NCBI RefSeq assembly: GCF_902784195.1
Contig: NZ_CACZTX010000006.1
Location: 62,001 to 126,000, forward strand
Source: an uncultured Methanobrevibacter sp.
GTDB lineage: Archaea > Methanobacteriota > Methanobacteria > Methanobacteriales > Methanobacteriaceae
Reading direction: 5' to 3'
DNA: 64,000 nucleotides
The position numbers and the translations under genes are program-made. The notes beneath the pieces were generated by a model. The model saw only the letters and a program-made list of their open reading frames with translations, searched no databases and was not told the origin of the DNA. Positions 1 to 8,553 of this stretch are shown in pieces; positions within the stretch are counted from its first letter, which is position 1, and every line of letters starts with the position of its first letter.

Positions 1-573
1 CCTATTTTTCAAGTCCTCTTCAGTTTTTCCCATAGCTTCCATCAATTCAGAAACCAATCCATCAAGGAAAACCAAGGAAGTCAATTCAAAAGCAGTTCCA
101 AGAGGAGTCAATGAAGTATAATTTCCCTTAATTTGTCTTTTAAGGTAATTTTCATCATCCACTTCAACTTTTGTTCTGCCTTTAACATGAATTATACCAT
201 CTGCCAATTGACCTAAGCTGCTTTCTGGATAAGAGGTCAATGCCAATACTTTTGCTCCTCTTTTTTTAGAAATTCTAGCTGCGGTTACGATGGTATTGGT
301 TTCTCCAGAACCTGAAATGGCCAAAATGCAATCTCCTGCATTGATAGCTGGAGAAATGGTTTCACCTACAACATATGAACTTAGACCTAAGTGCATCAAT
401 CTCATTGCAAATGCCTTAGCTGCAAGCCCAGATCTGCCTGCACCAGTTACAAAGATGTTGTCTGCAGTTGTAATGATTTCAATAAAATTTGCTATATCCT
501 CTTCAACTAAATAATCTTCTGCATCACGAATATTGTCTAAAATTGCCTCAATTGCTGATAACATAAACTCCAT
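1..573 (-). CDS. hxlB: 6-phospho-3-hexuloisomerase (SIS domain), 3' end outside window
   Basis: Reading the minus strand from an ATG at 573 gives 191 codons with no stop before the window edge, so the gene is partial at its C-terminus. The SIS sugar-phosphate isomerase fold shows in GAGRSG (residues 44-49) and SGSGET (87-92). Length and sequence fit HxlB, which interconverts 3-hexulose 6-phosphate and fructose 6-phosphate; in archaea without a classical pentose pathway this serves ribulose 5-phosphate supply. An AGGTAGAG ribosome binding site precedes the ATG at 573; a second in-frame ATG lies at 564. The gene is divergent from the LysR-like regulator at 820, with 246 bp between them. A general SIS protein is possible, but the N-terminal half is typical of PHI enzymes. 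Confidence 0.85.
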   Translation of the reverse strand, partial: MEFMLSAIEAILDNIRDAEDYLVEEDIANFIEIITTADNIFVTGAGRSGLAAKAFAMRLMHLGLSSYVVGETISPAINAGDCILAISGSGETNTIVTAARISKKRGAKVLALTSYPESSLGQLADGIIHVKGRTKVEVDDENYLKRQIKGNYTSLTPLGTAFELTSLVFLDGLVSELMEAMGKTEEDLKNR

Positions 574-819
574 TTAAATCTCTACCTAAACTTAATACAT
601 AATTTCAATAATTATTAAATTAACTTAAAAAGCATGAAAAGAAAATAAAAAAACAAAAATTTAACAATTTAACTAATAAATATTTTGAAATTAGATAATA
701 ATATTATATTCATTAATATATTTAAAATTAATCAGTGCTAAAAACAAAAACTTTTTTTAATATTTTAAATAAAAGAAAATATATATTTTCAAATTAAAAA
801 TGGATTTTAGAGGGAGTAT

Positions 820-1755
820 ATGCCAAGCAGTGAAAATCAAAATCAGGAAGATGTATTCACAGATGATAAGAACAACATTAAGCCTGAGATTGGAATTGAA
901 ATAGATGGAATATCATTTAATTACAAATTCTTTGAAACCCTGGAATCATTATCAAAAACATATTCCCAAAGAAAAACCGCAAAGGAATTGAAAGTGTCTC
1001 ACTCTGTGCTTAACAGAAGAATCAAAAATGCTGAGGACAAACTTGGCGAGAAATTGGTCATTACAGTAGGTTCCGGTTCTGAATTAAGCGAAAGGGGATA
1101 TGAACTCCTGGACATTTACTACAAATACAAAAATCGATTGGAGGATAGAAAAGAGATCATAATCGCCGGAGGACACATCATTACAGGCCTGCTTCAGGCA
1201 ATAAGTTATGACTTGCCATTCAATACATTGATTTACAGCAGTGATGACGAAAGCGCATATGAGCTTGCAAAACAGGATTTGGTTGACATTTTAGCATTGG
1301 ACGACCCATTACTTGCTTTTGAAAATGACTTGAACTTTACAGCTATTGCATATGACCATCTAGTGTTAATCTCTCCAAATCATGGAAAGACAATTGAAAA
1401 GATAGAAGATTTGGAAGGATTGAAATTCATTGGAGTCAAAGGAAGTGCTCAAAGGTTGGCATGGAGCACATTAAGACAGGAAAACATTAATTTTACAATA
1501 GATAGAGAAGTGAAATCACAATTTGATGCATTTAAGATTGTTAAAAACTCTGACGAATACTATACTTTCTTAAACGCAAGCTATTTCAATGGAAATGAAA
1601 TCCTAAAAAATGAAACCCGCCACGTAATAAGTTTGGTTCAAATCAATGATACAAAAGATGACATTTATAATTTAATTGAATATTTACTTTTTGATGGGCA
1701 AATAAAAATAGGGGAACAAGGATTTATACCAATGAAACCTTGGAAAACTAGGTAA
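820..1755 (+). CDS. LysR-like transcriptional regulator with periplasmic-binding-type effector domain
   Basis: This 311-residue protein has a winged HTH at about residues 37-82 (KTAKELKVSHSVLNRRI is the recognition region). It is followed by a LysR/ModE-like substrate-binding region, seen in the ALDDPLLAF and GVKGSAQRLAW stretches. Methanogens carry several such HTH plus type-2 binding-domain regulators, whose ligands (molybdate, tungstate or other small molecules) cannot be told from sequence alone. The start is supported by GAGGGAG seven bases before the ATG. An acidic N-terminal tail of about 30 residues precedes the HTH. It is divergent from hxlB and convergent with thiC. The target genes are unknown. 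Confidence 0.7.
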   Translation: MPSSENQNQEDVFTDDKNNIKPEIGIEIDGISFNYKFFETLESLSKTYSQRKTAKELKVSHSVLNRRIKNAEDKLGEKLVITVGSGSELSERGYELLDIYYKYKNRLEDRKEIIIAGGHIITGLLQAISYDLPFNTLIYSSDDESAYELAKQDLVDILALDDPLLAFENDLNFTAIAYDHLVLISPNHGKTIEKIEDLEGLKFIGVKGSAQRLAWSTLRQENINFTIDREVKSQFDAFKIVKNSDEYYTFLNASYFNGNEILKNETRHVISLVQINDTKDDIYNLIEYLLFDGQIKIGEQGFIPMKPWKTR

Positions 1756-1826
1756 GTATTCAAATTTTATAATCAGATTATCATTAAAAAAAAATAGAAA
1801 AGTAGAAAATTACTCCCAACTATTAG

Positions 1827-1915
1827 AAAAAAATTTTGGTCCAGGTTTTGAGCTTCAGCTCAAAAGCTGGGAAAAAGTTTTGGTCAAGGTTTTTAGCCGA
1901 AGGCTAAAAAGCTTG
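1827..1915 (-). terminator. Tandem hairpin plus oligo-T terminator of thiC (module copy A)
   Basis: Two hairpins lie just after the thiC stop. Hairpin 2 (1885-1915) has a CAAG/CTTG outer stem, one mismatch, then a TTTTTAGCC/GGCTAAAAA stem around a three-base loop. Hairpin 1 (1841-1870) has a CCAG/CTGG outer stem, one mismatch, then a TTTTGAGC/GCTCAAAA stem around a four-base loop. On the thiC strand each is followed by ACCAAAA and a run of Ts, as expected of a terminator. Related copies lie at 3627-3683 and 6396-6482. Confidence 0.8.
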
Positions 1916-1916
1916 T

Positions 1917-3215
1917 CTATTTAATTAATTCAGAATCAGATTGGTCTAACCATTGATTTACTATTTTTACAGCACAATAGTTACCGCACATGGTACAGGT
2001 GTCCTCTTCTTCAGGAGGTCTTTCATCTCTTTTTGCACGTGCAGCTTCAGGGAACATTGCACATTCATATTGAGCTTCCCAATCTAATCTTTTTCTTGCT
2101 TCAGCCATAGCCAAGTCTTGTGAACCATCAATTTGGCCGCTAGCTAAGTCACCTGCATATGCACCTATTCTAGTTGCAATTACCCCTTCTTTTACATCTT
2201 CAGGAGATGGTAAAGCCAAGTGTTCTGCAGGAGTTACATAACAAATGAAGTCTGCTCCAGCTTTTGCAGATGAAGCTGCACCGATTGCAGATACGATATG
2301 GTCGTAACCAGGTGCCACATCACATACAATAGGCCCTAACATATAGAAAGGAGCGTTGGAACACATTTTCTTTTGAATCATTACATTGGTTGGAATTTCA
2401 TTGATAGGAATGTGACCTGGACCTTCAATCATACATTGCACTCCAGCATCACGGGATCTGTCAATCAATTCTCCTAAAATAATCAATTCTTGGATTTGAG
2501 CCCTATCGGTTGAATCAGCAATTGAACCTGCTCTCATACCATTTGCAAGAGAAAGAACAACATCATGTTCCTTTGCAATTTCCAATACATAATCAAAGTT
2601 AGAGTATAATGGGTTTTCCTTTTCATTTTCTACAATCCAACCGGACATGAATGATCCTCCACGGGATACGAGTCCAGTTACACGGCCTTGTCTTTTAAGT
2701 CTTGTCAATGTTTCAATATTGATACTGCTGTGAACAGCCATGAAGTCAATACCGTCTTTTGCTTGCTTTTCAATGGTATTGAATAAGTCATCTTCATCCA
2801 TATATATTACAGAGCCATGCTCTCTAATGCTTTCAATTGCAGCTTGGTATACAGGTACGGAACCTACTGGCAAAGGAGACATGTCCAAAACTCTTCTTCT
2901 GATTACATCCAAGTCTCCACCAATACTCAATTCCATTAAACAGTCTGCACCATGGTCAATTGCAATTTGTGCTTTCAATACCTCTTCATCAAAGTTTACG
3001 ATATCTGTAGATGTTCCTACAGTTGCATTCACTTTTGTTCTAAGTCCTGCACCGATACCTGATGCTTCAATATCCCTATTTACGTTGGATGGGATTACAA
3101 TGGTACCGTTAGCAACGGAGCTTAATATAAAATCTTCGCTAACCCCTTCAATTTTAGCGACATGTTTCATTTCTTCTGTTAATATGCCTTTTTTTGCATC
3201 ACTTATTTGAGTCAT
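1917..3215 (-). CDS. thiC: Phosphomethylpyrimidine synthase ThiC
   Basis: Radical-SAM enzyme converting aminoimidazole ribotide to hydroxymethylpyrimidine phosphate, the pyrimidine half of thiamine. The 432-residue length is the short archaeal form, without the bacterial N-terminal extension. The C-terminal cluster motif is CTMCGNYC, with cysteines at residues 407, 410 and 414. The spacing is CX2CX3C, one residue shorter than the CX2CX4C usual in bacterial ThiC; I believe archaeal forms often show this. GGAGAT before the ATG supports the start. The gene ends with TAG at 1917, directly followed on its strand by a double hairpin/oligo-T terminator (1827-1915). A CytX-type transporter that may import the same pyrimidine lies at 50.7 kb. 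Confidence 0.95.
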   Translation of the reverse strand: MTQISDAKKGILTEEMKHVAKIEGVSEDFILSSVANGTIVIPSNVNRDIEASGIGAGLRTKVNATVGTSTDIVNFDEEVLKAQIAIDHGADCLMELSIGGDLDVIRRRVLDMSPLPVGSVPVYQAAIESIREHGSVIYMDEDDLFNTIEKQAKDGIDFMAVHSSINIETLTRLKRQGRVTGLVSRGGSFMSGWIVENEKENPLYSNFDYVLEIAKEHDVVLSLANGMRAGSIADSTDRAQIQELIILGELIDRSRDAGVQCMIEGPGHIPINEIPTNVMIQKKMCSNAPFYMLGPIVCDVAPGYDHIVSAIGAASSAKAGADFICYVTPAEHLALPSPEDVKEGVIATRIGAYAGDLASGQIDGSQDLAMAEARKRLDWEAQYECAMFPEAARAKRDERPPEEEDTCTMCGNYCAVKIVNQWLDQSDSELIK

Positions 3216-3626
3216 TATTTATCTCCATTGTATTTTGATTATGCTAGATTATTATAAAATCAATATTCCTAAGAATCCTTTATTTTCTTTGAATCATGTT
3301 GAGGAATCTCTAAATTTAAATTCAAATATATTTTATTAAAGTAAAGTTTAATTTAATTCTATTTGATTTGATTTTATAATTTTATTTAATATTTTTATCT
3401 ATATAAAGATATCTATTTTATATGGCCTTTATTCGCAAAATAAAGCACTCACAGACCTTTTTTATCAAATAGTTTTGATATATATCAAATACATTTTATA
3501 AAATTTTAAGTTTTTTTAAAAAATGAAAAAGGAGATAATAATTTGAAAAATATGATGAAAAAAATAAAAAAGGAATAAAAATTAGTAAAAATTATGAAAA
3601 AAATAAGAAAAAAGAAAAATTATCAC
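3216..3626. other. AT-rich intergenic region upstream of thiC
   Basis: About 410 bp with no convincing ORF. It should hold the thiC promoter; a TATA-like TTTATATA lies on the minus strand near 3399-3407. Further upstream are overlapping 16-bp inverted repeats (3464-3489) and a small G+C-richer island with a 7-bp hairpin (CTTTATT/AATAAAG, 3427-3445). Confidence 0.5.
3464..3489. promoter_or_regulatory. Overlapping ATCAAA/TTTGAT inverted repeats upstream of thiC
   Basis: ATCAAA (3464), TTTGAT (3474) and ATCAAA (3484) are spaced exactly 10 bp apart and make two overlapping 16-bp inverted repeats; the second (3474-3489) is a perfect palindrome. The one-turn spacing suggests a protein-binding site. 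It lies about 260 bp before the thiC start and about 70 bp upstream of the likely TATA box. No regulator can be named. Confidence 0.4.
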
Positions 3627-3683
3627 TCCACAGTCGTGGAAAAAGTTTTGGACAAGGTTTTTAGCCGAAGGCTAAAAAGCTTG
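3627..3683 (-). terminator. Hairpin terminator of the PfkB kinase gene (module copy B)
   Basis: Positions 3653-3683 are identical to 1885-1915 in copy A: a CAAG/CTTG outer stem and a TTTTTAGCC/GGCTAAAAA inner stem. On the kinase strand it is followed by CCAAAAC and five Ts, then a second small hairpin (TCCAC/GTGGA, 3627-3640) and another T-rich run. It begins 10 bp after the kinase stop codon. Confidence 0.8.
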
Positions 3684-3692
3684 GCAGAAGGC

Positions 3693-4622
3693 TCAAAAAG
3701 ATTGGTTGTAGAAATCAATCATTCTATTATATGCATCATCATAAGTAGGCATATTTGTTTGGCATCCTTGCTTTTCAACAACAAATGATGAAACGGATGA
3801 AGCAAACTTAGCCGCTTCCTCTAATGAAGCACCGTAAATAAGTCTAGATACAAATCCTGCCTTGTAAGAGTCTCCAGCACCAGTAGGGTCTACAGCAGGC
3901 CTATAAATAGATTCAACTTCTATTTTGCCTTCATCAGGACTATAGATGATACTGCCTTTTGAACCACAGGTCATTAGAACAACCTCTGGACCTAAATCCA
4001 TCAAACCATTGATATCAACATTCATTGACTCTTGAATGCGTTTGATTTCATGATGATTACCAAATAAGATATTTACATTGGAGATGACTTCCTTCAATTT
4101 CTTAGGACTGTACATTCCTAAGTCTTGACCTGGATCGAAGGATACCAATCTTTCCTCTTCCTTAGCAACGATTCCTGTTTTGCAATTGAAATGAGGATCA
4201 CCTGTTGCCAAATGAACTGCCTTAAATTCCTTTATCTTATCTCTTGGAACTTCACTGTCATGAAACTCCTTTCCTGCACCCCAGTAGAAATAACTGATTT
4301 GATCTTGATTGTTGTTAGTCATTACAAATGCTGTTGGAGTACTCTCCTCTTGGGATATGATTAAAGCTTCAGTGTCAACACCTAACTTTTGCATATTCTT
4401 GTGATAATGAGAATCAATGAATTCACATCCTACAGCAGAAACCAATCCAGTTTTCATTCCTAAAGTCGCCCCAATCATTGCAACATTTGCTGCTGCACCA
4501 CCATTCAAGTTTTTCATGGTTTTCATAGGTGCAGAATTATTGGCTTTAGGAAACTCATCAACTGTGATGATATAATCCAATGCAGTATGTCCCACCGCTA
4601 ATAAATCTTTTTTTACACTCAA
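3693..4622 (-). CDS. PfkB-family nucleoside/sugar kinase (MJ0406-like)
   Basis: Ribokinase-fold kinase of 309 residues. It shows the N-terminal glycine motif NGGAAANVAM (about residues 40-49), SFDPGQDL in the middle and the C-terminal PfkB signature DPTGAGDSYKAGF with the catalytic Asp. From memory, GHTALDYI near the N-terminus and KGCQTN near the C-terminus are also present in the Methanocaldococcus nucleoside kinase MJ0406, so phosphorylation of nucleosides such as inosine or cytidine is the best guess. The only start that keeps the conserved N-terminus is TTG at 4622; AAGGG lies about nine bases before it. A terminator module follows the stop. Confidence 0.8.
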   Translation of the reverse strand: MSVKKDLLAVGHTALDYIITVDEFPKANNSAPMKTMKNLNGGAAANVAMIGATLGMKTGLVSAVGCEFIDSHYHKNMQKLGVDTEALIISQEESTPTAFVMTNNNQDQISYFYWGAGKEFHDSEVPRDKIKEFKAVHLATGDPHFNCKTGIVAKEEERLVSFDPGQDLGMYSPKKLKEVISNVNILFGNHHEIKRIQESMNVDINGLMDLGPEVVLMTCGSKGSIIYSPDEGKIEVESIYRPAVDPTGAGDSYKAGFVSRLIYGASLEEAAKFASSVSSFVVEKQGCQTNMPTYDDAYNRMIDFYNQSF

Positions 4623-5308
4623 ATAAATACAACCCTTTCACTCTTGTTTTTAACTGTTTAAACCGTTTTAACTGTTAATAAAAAAATCACTGATAAAGAT
4701 AAGAAAACTCCCCTCAATGACTTTTTTTAGATAAAATAAGATTAAATATGATTATTTTTAAAAAAATAATGCCAATTATCATCTTATTAATGAATTAAAT
4801 AATATTTGCTGATTTAAATTTAGAAAAAATTCAATCAAAAAATATTATTGAATTGAAAAATTTTTTTCTAAAATTAGTACAATATTATTTTAGACTTCCC
4901 AATATTTAATGATTTTTATTAACATATGTTATGTGCTAATTTTCAATAAAATCGAAACAAAAAAATCATCAAGAATCAAGTAATAAATACTTTATTTTTA
5001 TAATAATTTTAACTTGCGATAGCATTTGAAAACTAATATTTTAAAATTAAAAATTTTTACAATAAATGAATCAGAACAATCGATTAAAAAGCATTTTTAT
5101 TATTAAAAAAAATTTATTAATTAAAAATTACCATATACTAATATACAGATAACATTTAATTAAATTTATAAAAAATTTAATTTTTAGATAAAAATCAATT
5201 TAGCTGTTTAAAAAATCAATGGTTAAGTTGAGAAGTAAACAAATTATGAAAAATAATTGATTTTCTGATATCCTATGATTAGAATATTGGATAGTTGATA
5301 AGAGGACG
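4623..5308. other. Long AT-rich intergenic region
   Basis: About 690 bp between the divergent kinase and coiled-coil genes. It is strongly A+T-rich with stops in all frames, and I see no RNA gene, clear repeat or ORF. It must contain the two divergent promoters. Confidence 0.5.
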
Positions 5309-6133
5309 GTGGTTTTTATTTCCGAAGAAGAAATTGAAACTTTAAAAGAGAAATTAGCTAAAAAAGATGAGAAACTTAAAAATCAGGCAAGTGAATTGAA
5401 TCATTTAACCAATGAAGTAATTCCTGATTTGAAAAAGGAGAACAAAGAATTAAAAGCACTTAAAATTGAACTTACTGATGCATTGGAAACAAGCACAAAG
5501 AAATATTTTGATCAGCTTGAAATCAATGCAGACTTAAGTGAAAGCGTTGCAAAAAAAGGTGCTGGTCTTCAATTAGCTAAAGTCAGATTGGATGAGATTG
5601 AGAAACTTGTTGTCGAACTTGAAGAAAAGGCTAATGAAAAAGAGGTAGAAATTGCATCTGAAGAAGGATTAAGCGAAGATGAAAAATCAATTATTGATGA
5701 GCTTAACAAGGAAATCAAGGAATTGAACAAGGAATTGGATGCAAAAGACAGAGTCATTGACAACAAGGAAAAGGAAATCAAAAGAAAGCAAAATCAATTG
5801 AAAGATAAAAACGCTGAAATTGATGACTTGAAAGAAAATCTAATTCCAAAACTCAAGGCGGAATCCGCTGAACTTAATGCTAAAATCAAATCCAATCAAG
5901 CAGAGTATGAAGCAGAAAAAGCAGGAGTTGGAGGAAGAATCGCCAAATTAGAAGCGGAAATTAAAGACCTAAATGAAAAATTAGACAATAAGCAGAGAGA
6001 TTACAATAAGTTAAGCACTGCATTGAATGCAAAAGACAAAACAATTAACTCTCTTAAAAACAAAAACAATCAATTATCTGAACAGCTTAAAGAAGATAGC
6101 AAAGGATTCTTTAGCAAAATCCGAGGCAGATAA
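5309..6133 (+). CDS. Coiled-coil protein of unknown function
   Basis: This 274-residue protein is almost entirely heptad-rich, charged helix. Runs of Glu/Lys with Leu or Ile at a/d positions extend from about residue 6 to 262, with short breaks near 80 and 190-205. It ends in a basic, Phe-containing tail (KGFFSKIRGR) that could dock on a membrane or partner. There is no signal peptide, membrane segment or ATPase motif, so it is not an SMC protein. The GTG start has GAGGA only a few bases upstream; no in-frame ATG is available. It stands alone, downstream of a 690-bp gap. A scaffold or cytoskeletal role is possible but unsupported. Confidence 0.65.
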   Translation: MVFISEEEIETLKEKLAKKDEKLKNQASELNHLTNEVIPDLKKENKELKALKIELTDALETSTKKYFDQLEINADLSESVAKKGAGLQLAKVRLDEIEKLVVELEEKANEKEVEIASEEGLSEDEKSIIDELNKEIKELNKELDAKDRVIDNKEKEIKRKQNQLKDKNAEIDDLKENLIPKLKAESAELNAKIKSNQAEYEAEKAGVGGRIAKLEAEIKDLNEKLDNKQRDYNKLSTALNAKDKTINSLKNKNNQLSEQLKEDSKGFFSKIRGR

Positions 6134-6395
6134 TTGTATTTCGATTAATTAATTTTTATTAATTAATCACTTTCTCTTTTTTTACAAATTTACACACAAT
6201 GCTATTTTTAGAATAATTATTTTTTCTAAACATTCTATTTTTAATAATAAAGTTTTAATATTATCGAACAAATAATTGTAGGATTATTTTAAAAATAATG
6301 GAAAGATGAGGTATAAAAATTTACAAAAATAGAAAATAGATAATAAAAAATAAGAAAAATAGTTGAAAGTGACTTACTCACAACCATTAATAAAA
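6134..6395. other. AT-rich intergenic region between convergent genes
   Basis: About 260 bp of A+T-rich sequence between the coiled-coil gene and the lysS terminator. It begins with a hairpin-like AATTAATTTTTATTAATT run (about 6144-6165) that could terminate the coiled-coil gene. Nothing else was recognised. Confidence 0.4.
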
Positions 6396-6482
6396 ATTTT
6401 GGTCCAGTTTTTGAGCTTCAGCTCAAAAGCGGGGAAAAAGTTTTGGTCCAGGTTTTGCAGGCCGAAGGCCTGGAAAAGCTGG
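6396..6482 (-). terminator. Tandem hairpin plus oligo-T terminator of lysS (module copy C)
   Basis: The distal hairpin (6409-6428) repeats the TTTTGAGC/GCTCAAAA stem of copy A. The proximal one (6448-6482) is a nested stem: CCAG/CTGG, mismatch, TTTT/AAAA, mismatch, CAGGCC/GGCCTG around a three-base loop. Stem bases differ from copies A and B but pairing is kept. Each is followed on the lysS strand by ACCAAAA and a T run. The proximal stem starts at the lysS stop. Confidence 0.8.
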
Positions 6483-6483
6483 G

Positions 6484-8070
6484 CTAAGCTTCTTGTCTTA
6501 ACCTTTTAACAACAAAGTCCTTATCTAAAGAGAGTAAGAATGAAGCTGCTCTTGGTCCTTGTTTTTGACCAAGAATCATTTTATAGATAGCTTGGAAAGC
6601 TTTTTGCGGTTTTAATCCATGGCTTTCTAAAACTTCATACATAGCATCATGCAATTCTTCAGCAGATGAGAACTCTTTTTCTTCCATCAAATCAGCAAGG
6701 TCTTTCAAGAATGCAATTTGATCATCTGGAAGAGGCAATTTTGGAATGGAATCGTATTGAACTTGGAACTTGACGAATTTAGGAGCATATTTGTCTAACC
6801 AAACGATTACATTATCCACTCTTTCATCATATTGAGCCAATTCAAGTTCGCTTAAGTCACAGAAGTCCTTATCCTTAAAGCTTTTGGTTAATTGTGAATT
6901 CTTTTTCAAAATTCCAAAGATCTTTTCAAGGTCCTTTTCTCCAACAATTTGATAAGCATTTACCAAGAATCTGAAAGGAGGTCTGAATGGTAAAGGAGCA
7001 TCAGCCTTGATTTGAGCGTTTTTATAGATGCTTTTGAATTTTCTTCCTTCTTTTTCAGATGGAGCTTCTTCCTCACCGTAGAATACCCTTTCAACCTTAT
7101 CAAAGGTGTCCATGAAGTCTAACCATGGCATTTTTGGAGAGAAGTCTTTGGATTTCATTGGTTTGCTTCTGAATAAGTAATAGTTAAGACTTTCTGCAGG
7201 TCCGATTTCCAACCATTGTTCTGGAGTGAAGAATACACCATGAGATTTACTCATTGCTTCACCATCTAATGTGATCCATTCGTATGGAACTGGATATGGT
7301 GCTGGGTAATCAAAGATCTCTTCAGAGATTACGCTACTTACATCGTAAGATCCACCAGCTGCTGCATGGTCTTTTCCGAATGGTTCACAAGTGGTTCCGA
7401 AGATTTTCCATCTTGCTGCCCATTCAACTCTCCAAGTAAGTTTACCGTTACCTGATTTAATGTCCATTTCACCATCGTGACCGCATTCACATCTGTATTT
7501 TACAATGTCTCCATCGAAGTCATATGCTTCGGTGGTGTTTACTCTTCCACATTTTTCACAGATTGGGTTGTATGGCAACCAGTGGTCTGCGAGTGGCTCT
7601 CTTCTGTATTGGTCAAAAATGGCTTTGATTTCATTGTGCTTTTCAAGGGAGATTCTGATTGATTCAAGATAAGATCCATCCTTATACATTTCAAAACCAG
7701 ATTTAGGAGTTATTTCAATACCATAAGCATCAAGAACTTTGAATAAAGGTTTTTCAAAGTGTTCTACAAAGTTTTTACAACATCCTTCAGGACATGGAAT
7801 CATAGAGTATGGCATACCAAGGTATTGGTCATAAGATTCAGGAAGTGGGAAAGGAACTTTTCTAAGTGGGTCATGGTCATCTGCAATCCAGATGGTTTCG
7901 GCATCATTTCCCAATTCACGCAATGCTTTTCCAATAGCATTTGCAATGAATACGTCACAAGAATTTCCAATATGTATAGAACCTGATATAGATGTACCAC
8001 TTGCTATGACATGTTTTTCTACATCCATTTCATTTAATTCATCAGCGATTCTTTCAATCCAATGTTTCAT
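6484..8070 (-). CDS. lysS: Lysyl-tRNA synthetase, class I
   Basis: Class I LysRS, found in most Euryarchaeota instead of the class II bacterial enzyme; it charges tRNA-Lys with lysine. The 528 residues include the HIGH-like SGSIHIGNS (about residues 29-37), a zinc-binding region with CEKCG and CECGH (about 170-200), and the KMSKS-like AMSKSHG near residue 272. The helical anticodon-binding region fills the C-terminal half. GGTGA five bases before the ATG supports the start. The double hairpin module sits at the 3' end. The gene is intact. Confidence 0.95.
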   Translation of the reverse strand: MKHWIERIADELNEMDVEKHVIASGTSISGSIHIGNSCDVFIANAIGKALRELGNDAETIWIADDHDPLRKVPFPLPESYDQYLGMPYSMIPCPEGCCKNFVEHFEKPLFKVLDAYGIEITPKSGFEMYKDGSYLESIRISLEKHNEIKAIFDQYRREPLADHWLPYNPICEKCGRVNTTEAYDFDGDIVKYRCECGHDGEMDIKSGNGKLTWRVEWAARWKIFGTTCEPFGKDHAAAGGSYDVSSVISEEIFDYPAPYPVPYEWITLDGEAMSKSHGVFFTPEQWLEIGPAESLNYYLFRSKPMKSKDFSPKMPWLDFMDTFDKVERVFYGEEEAPSEKEGRKFKSIYKNAQIKADAPLPFRPPFRFLVNAYQIVGEKDLEKIFGILKKNSQLTKSFKDKDFCDLSELELAQYDERVDNVIVWLDKYAPKFVKFQVQYDSIPKLPLPDDQIAFLKDLADLMEEKEFSSAEELHDAMYEVLESHGLKPQKAFQAIYKMILGQKQGPRAASFLLSLDKDFVVKRLRQEA

Positions 8071-8386
8071 TGTTTCACCATAATAATTATAAAAGCTGCT
8101 TTCAATTTAATGAGTTTTATATTCCAAACCGTATATGAAAGCCATAATGAAGTAATAAATTAATATAAATTCGATACTATTGATAATAAATATTCAATAT
8201 AAATATCCAATAAAAATATCCTAATAATTTATTATATTATATATTTTTATTATCATCTTATAAAAAATTAATTACGAAAATTTGAATTAATCAAAAAAAT
8301 CATGATAAAAATTATATAAAAATAGATTTGGAAAATTTTTTAAAAATTTATAGAAATTTTATAAAAATAGCCATTAAAGGATGTAA
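8071..8386. other. AT-rich region upstream of lysS
   Basis: About 315 bp without an ORF. It carries the lysS promoter; AT runs are so dense that no single TATA box stands out. The nrdD terminators begin at its right edge. Confidence 0.45.
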
Positions 8387-8482
8387 ATAGGATTCTAAAA
8401 TAAGAACCCTATTAAGTGGAAAAATAGAGCCAAGCTCTATATAAAAATAAATTTAAAAAAATAGGCAAAAAACAATGCCTAT
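8387..8482 (-). terminator. Three successive hairpin/oligo-T terminators after nrdD
   Basis: In transcription order on the minus strand: 8461-8482 (ATAGGCA/TGCCTAT, 7-bp stem, then seven Ts), 8424-8440 (ATAGAGC/GCTCTAT, 7-bp stem, then five Ts) and 8387-8412 (10-bp stem with one mismatch, then three Ts). All lie 70-170 bp after the nrdD stop, and all begin with ATAG. Confidence 0.7.
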
Positions 8483-8553
8483 GAAATTAATTAATAAAAT
8501 AAATTAACTTCAAGATCAATCAACAAATAAATCAACAATTAGGTAGATTGAAC

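Noticed and set aside
2740-3210. A 156-codon plus-strand open frame inside thiC
   Set aside because: It lies antisense within a well-supported gene, has composition typical of reverse-complemented coding sequence and no ribosome binding site.
3216-3420. TPP riboswitch before thiC
   Set aside because: The conserved CTGAGA and related core elements were not found, and the leader is A+T-rich without a suitable fold.
3427-3445. Small hairpin in a G+C-richer island upstream of thiC as a possible small RNA
   Set aside because: Only one 7-bp stem is present, with no promoter, C/D boxes or conserved fold visible. It is too weak to call.
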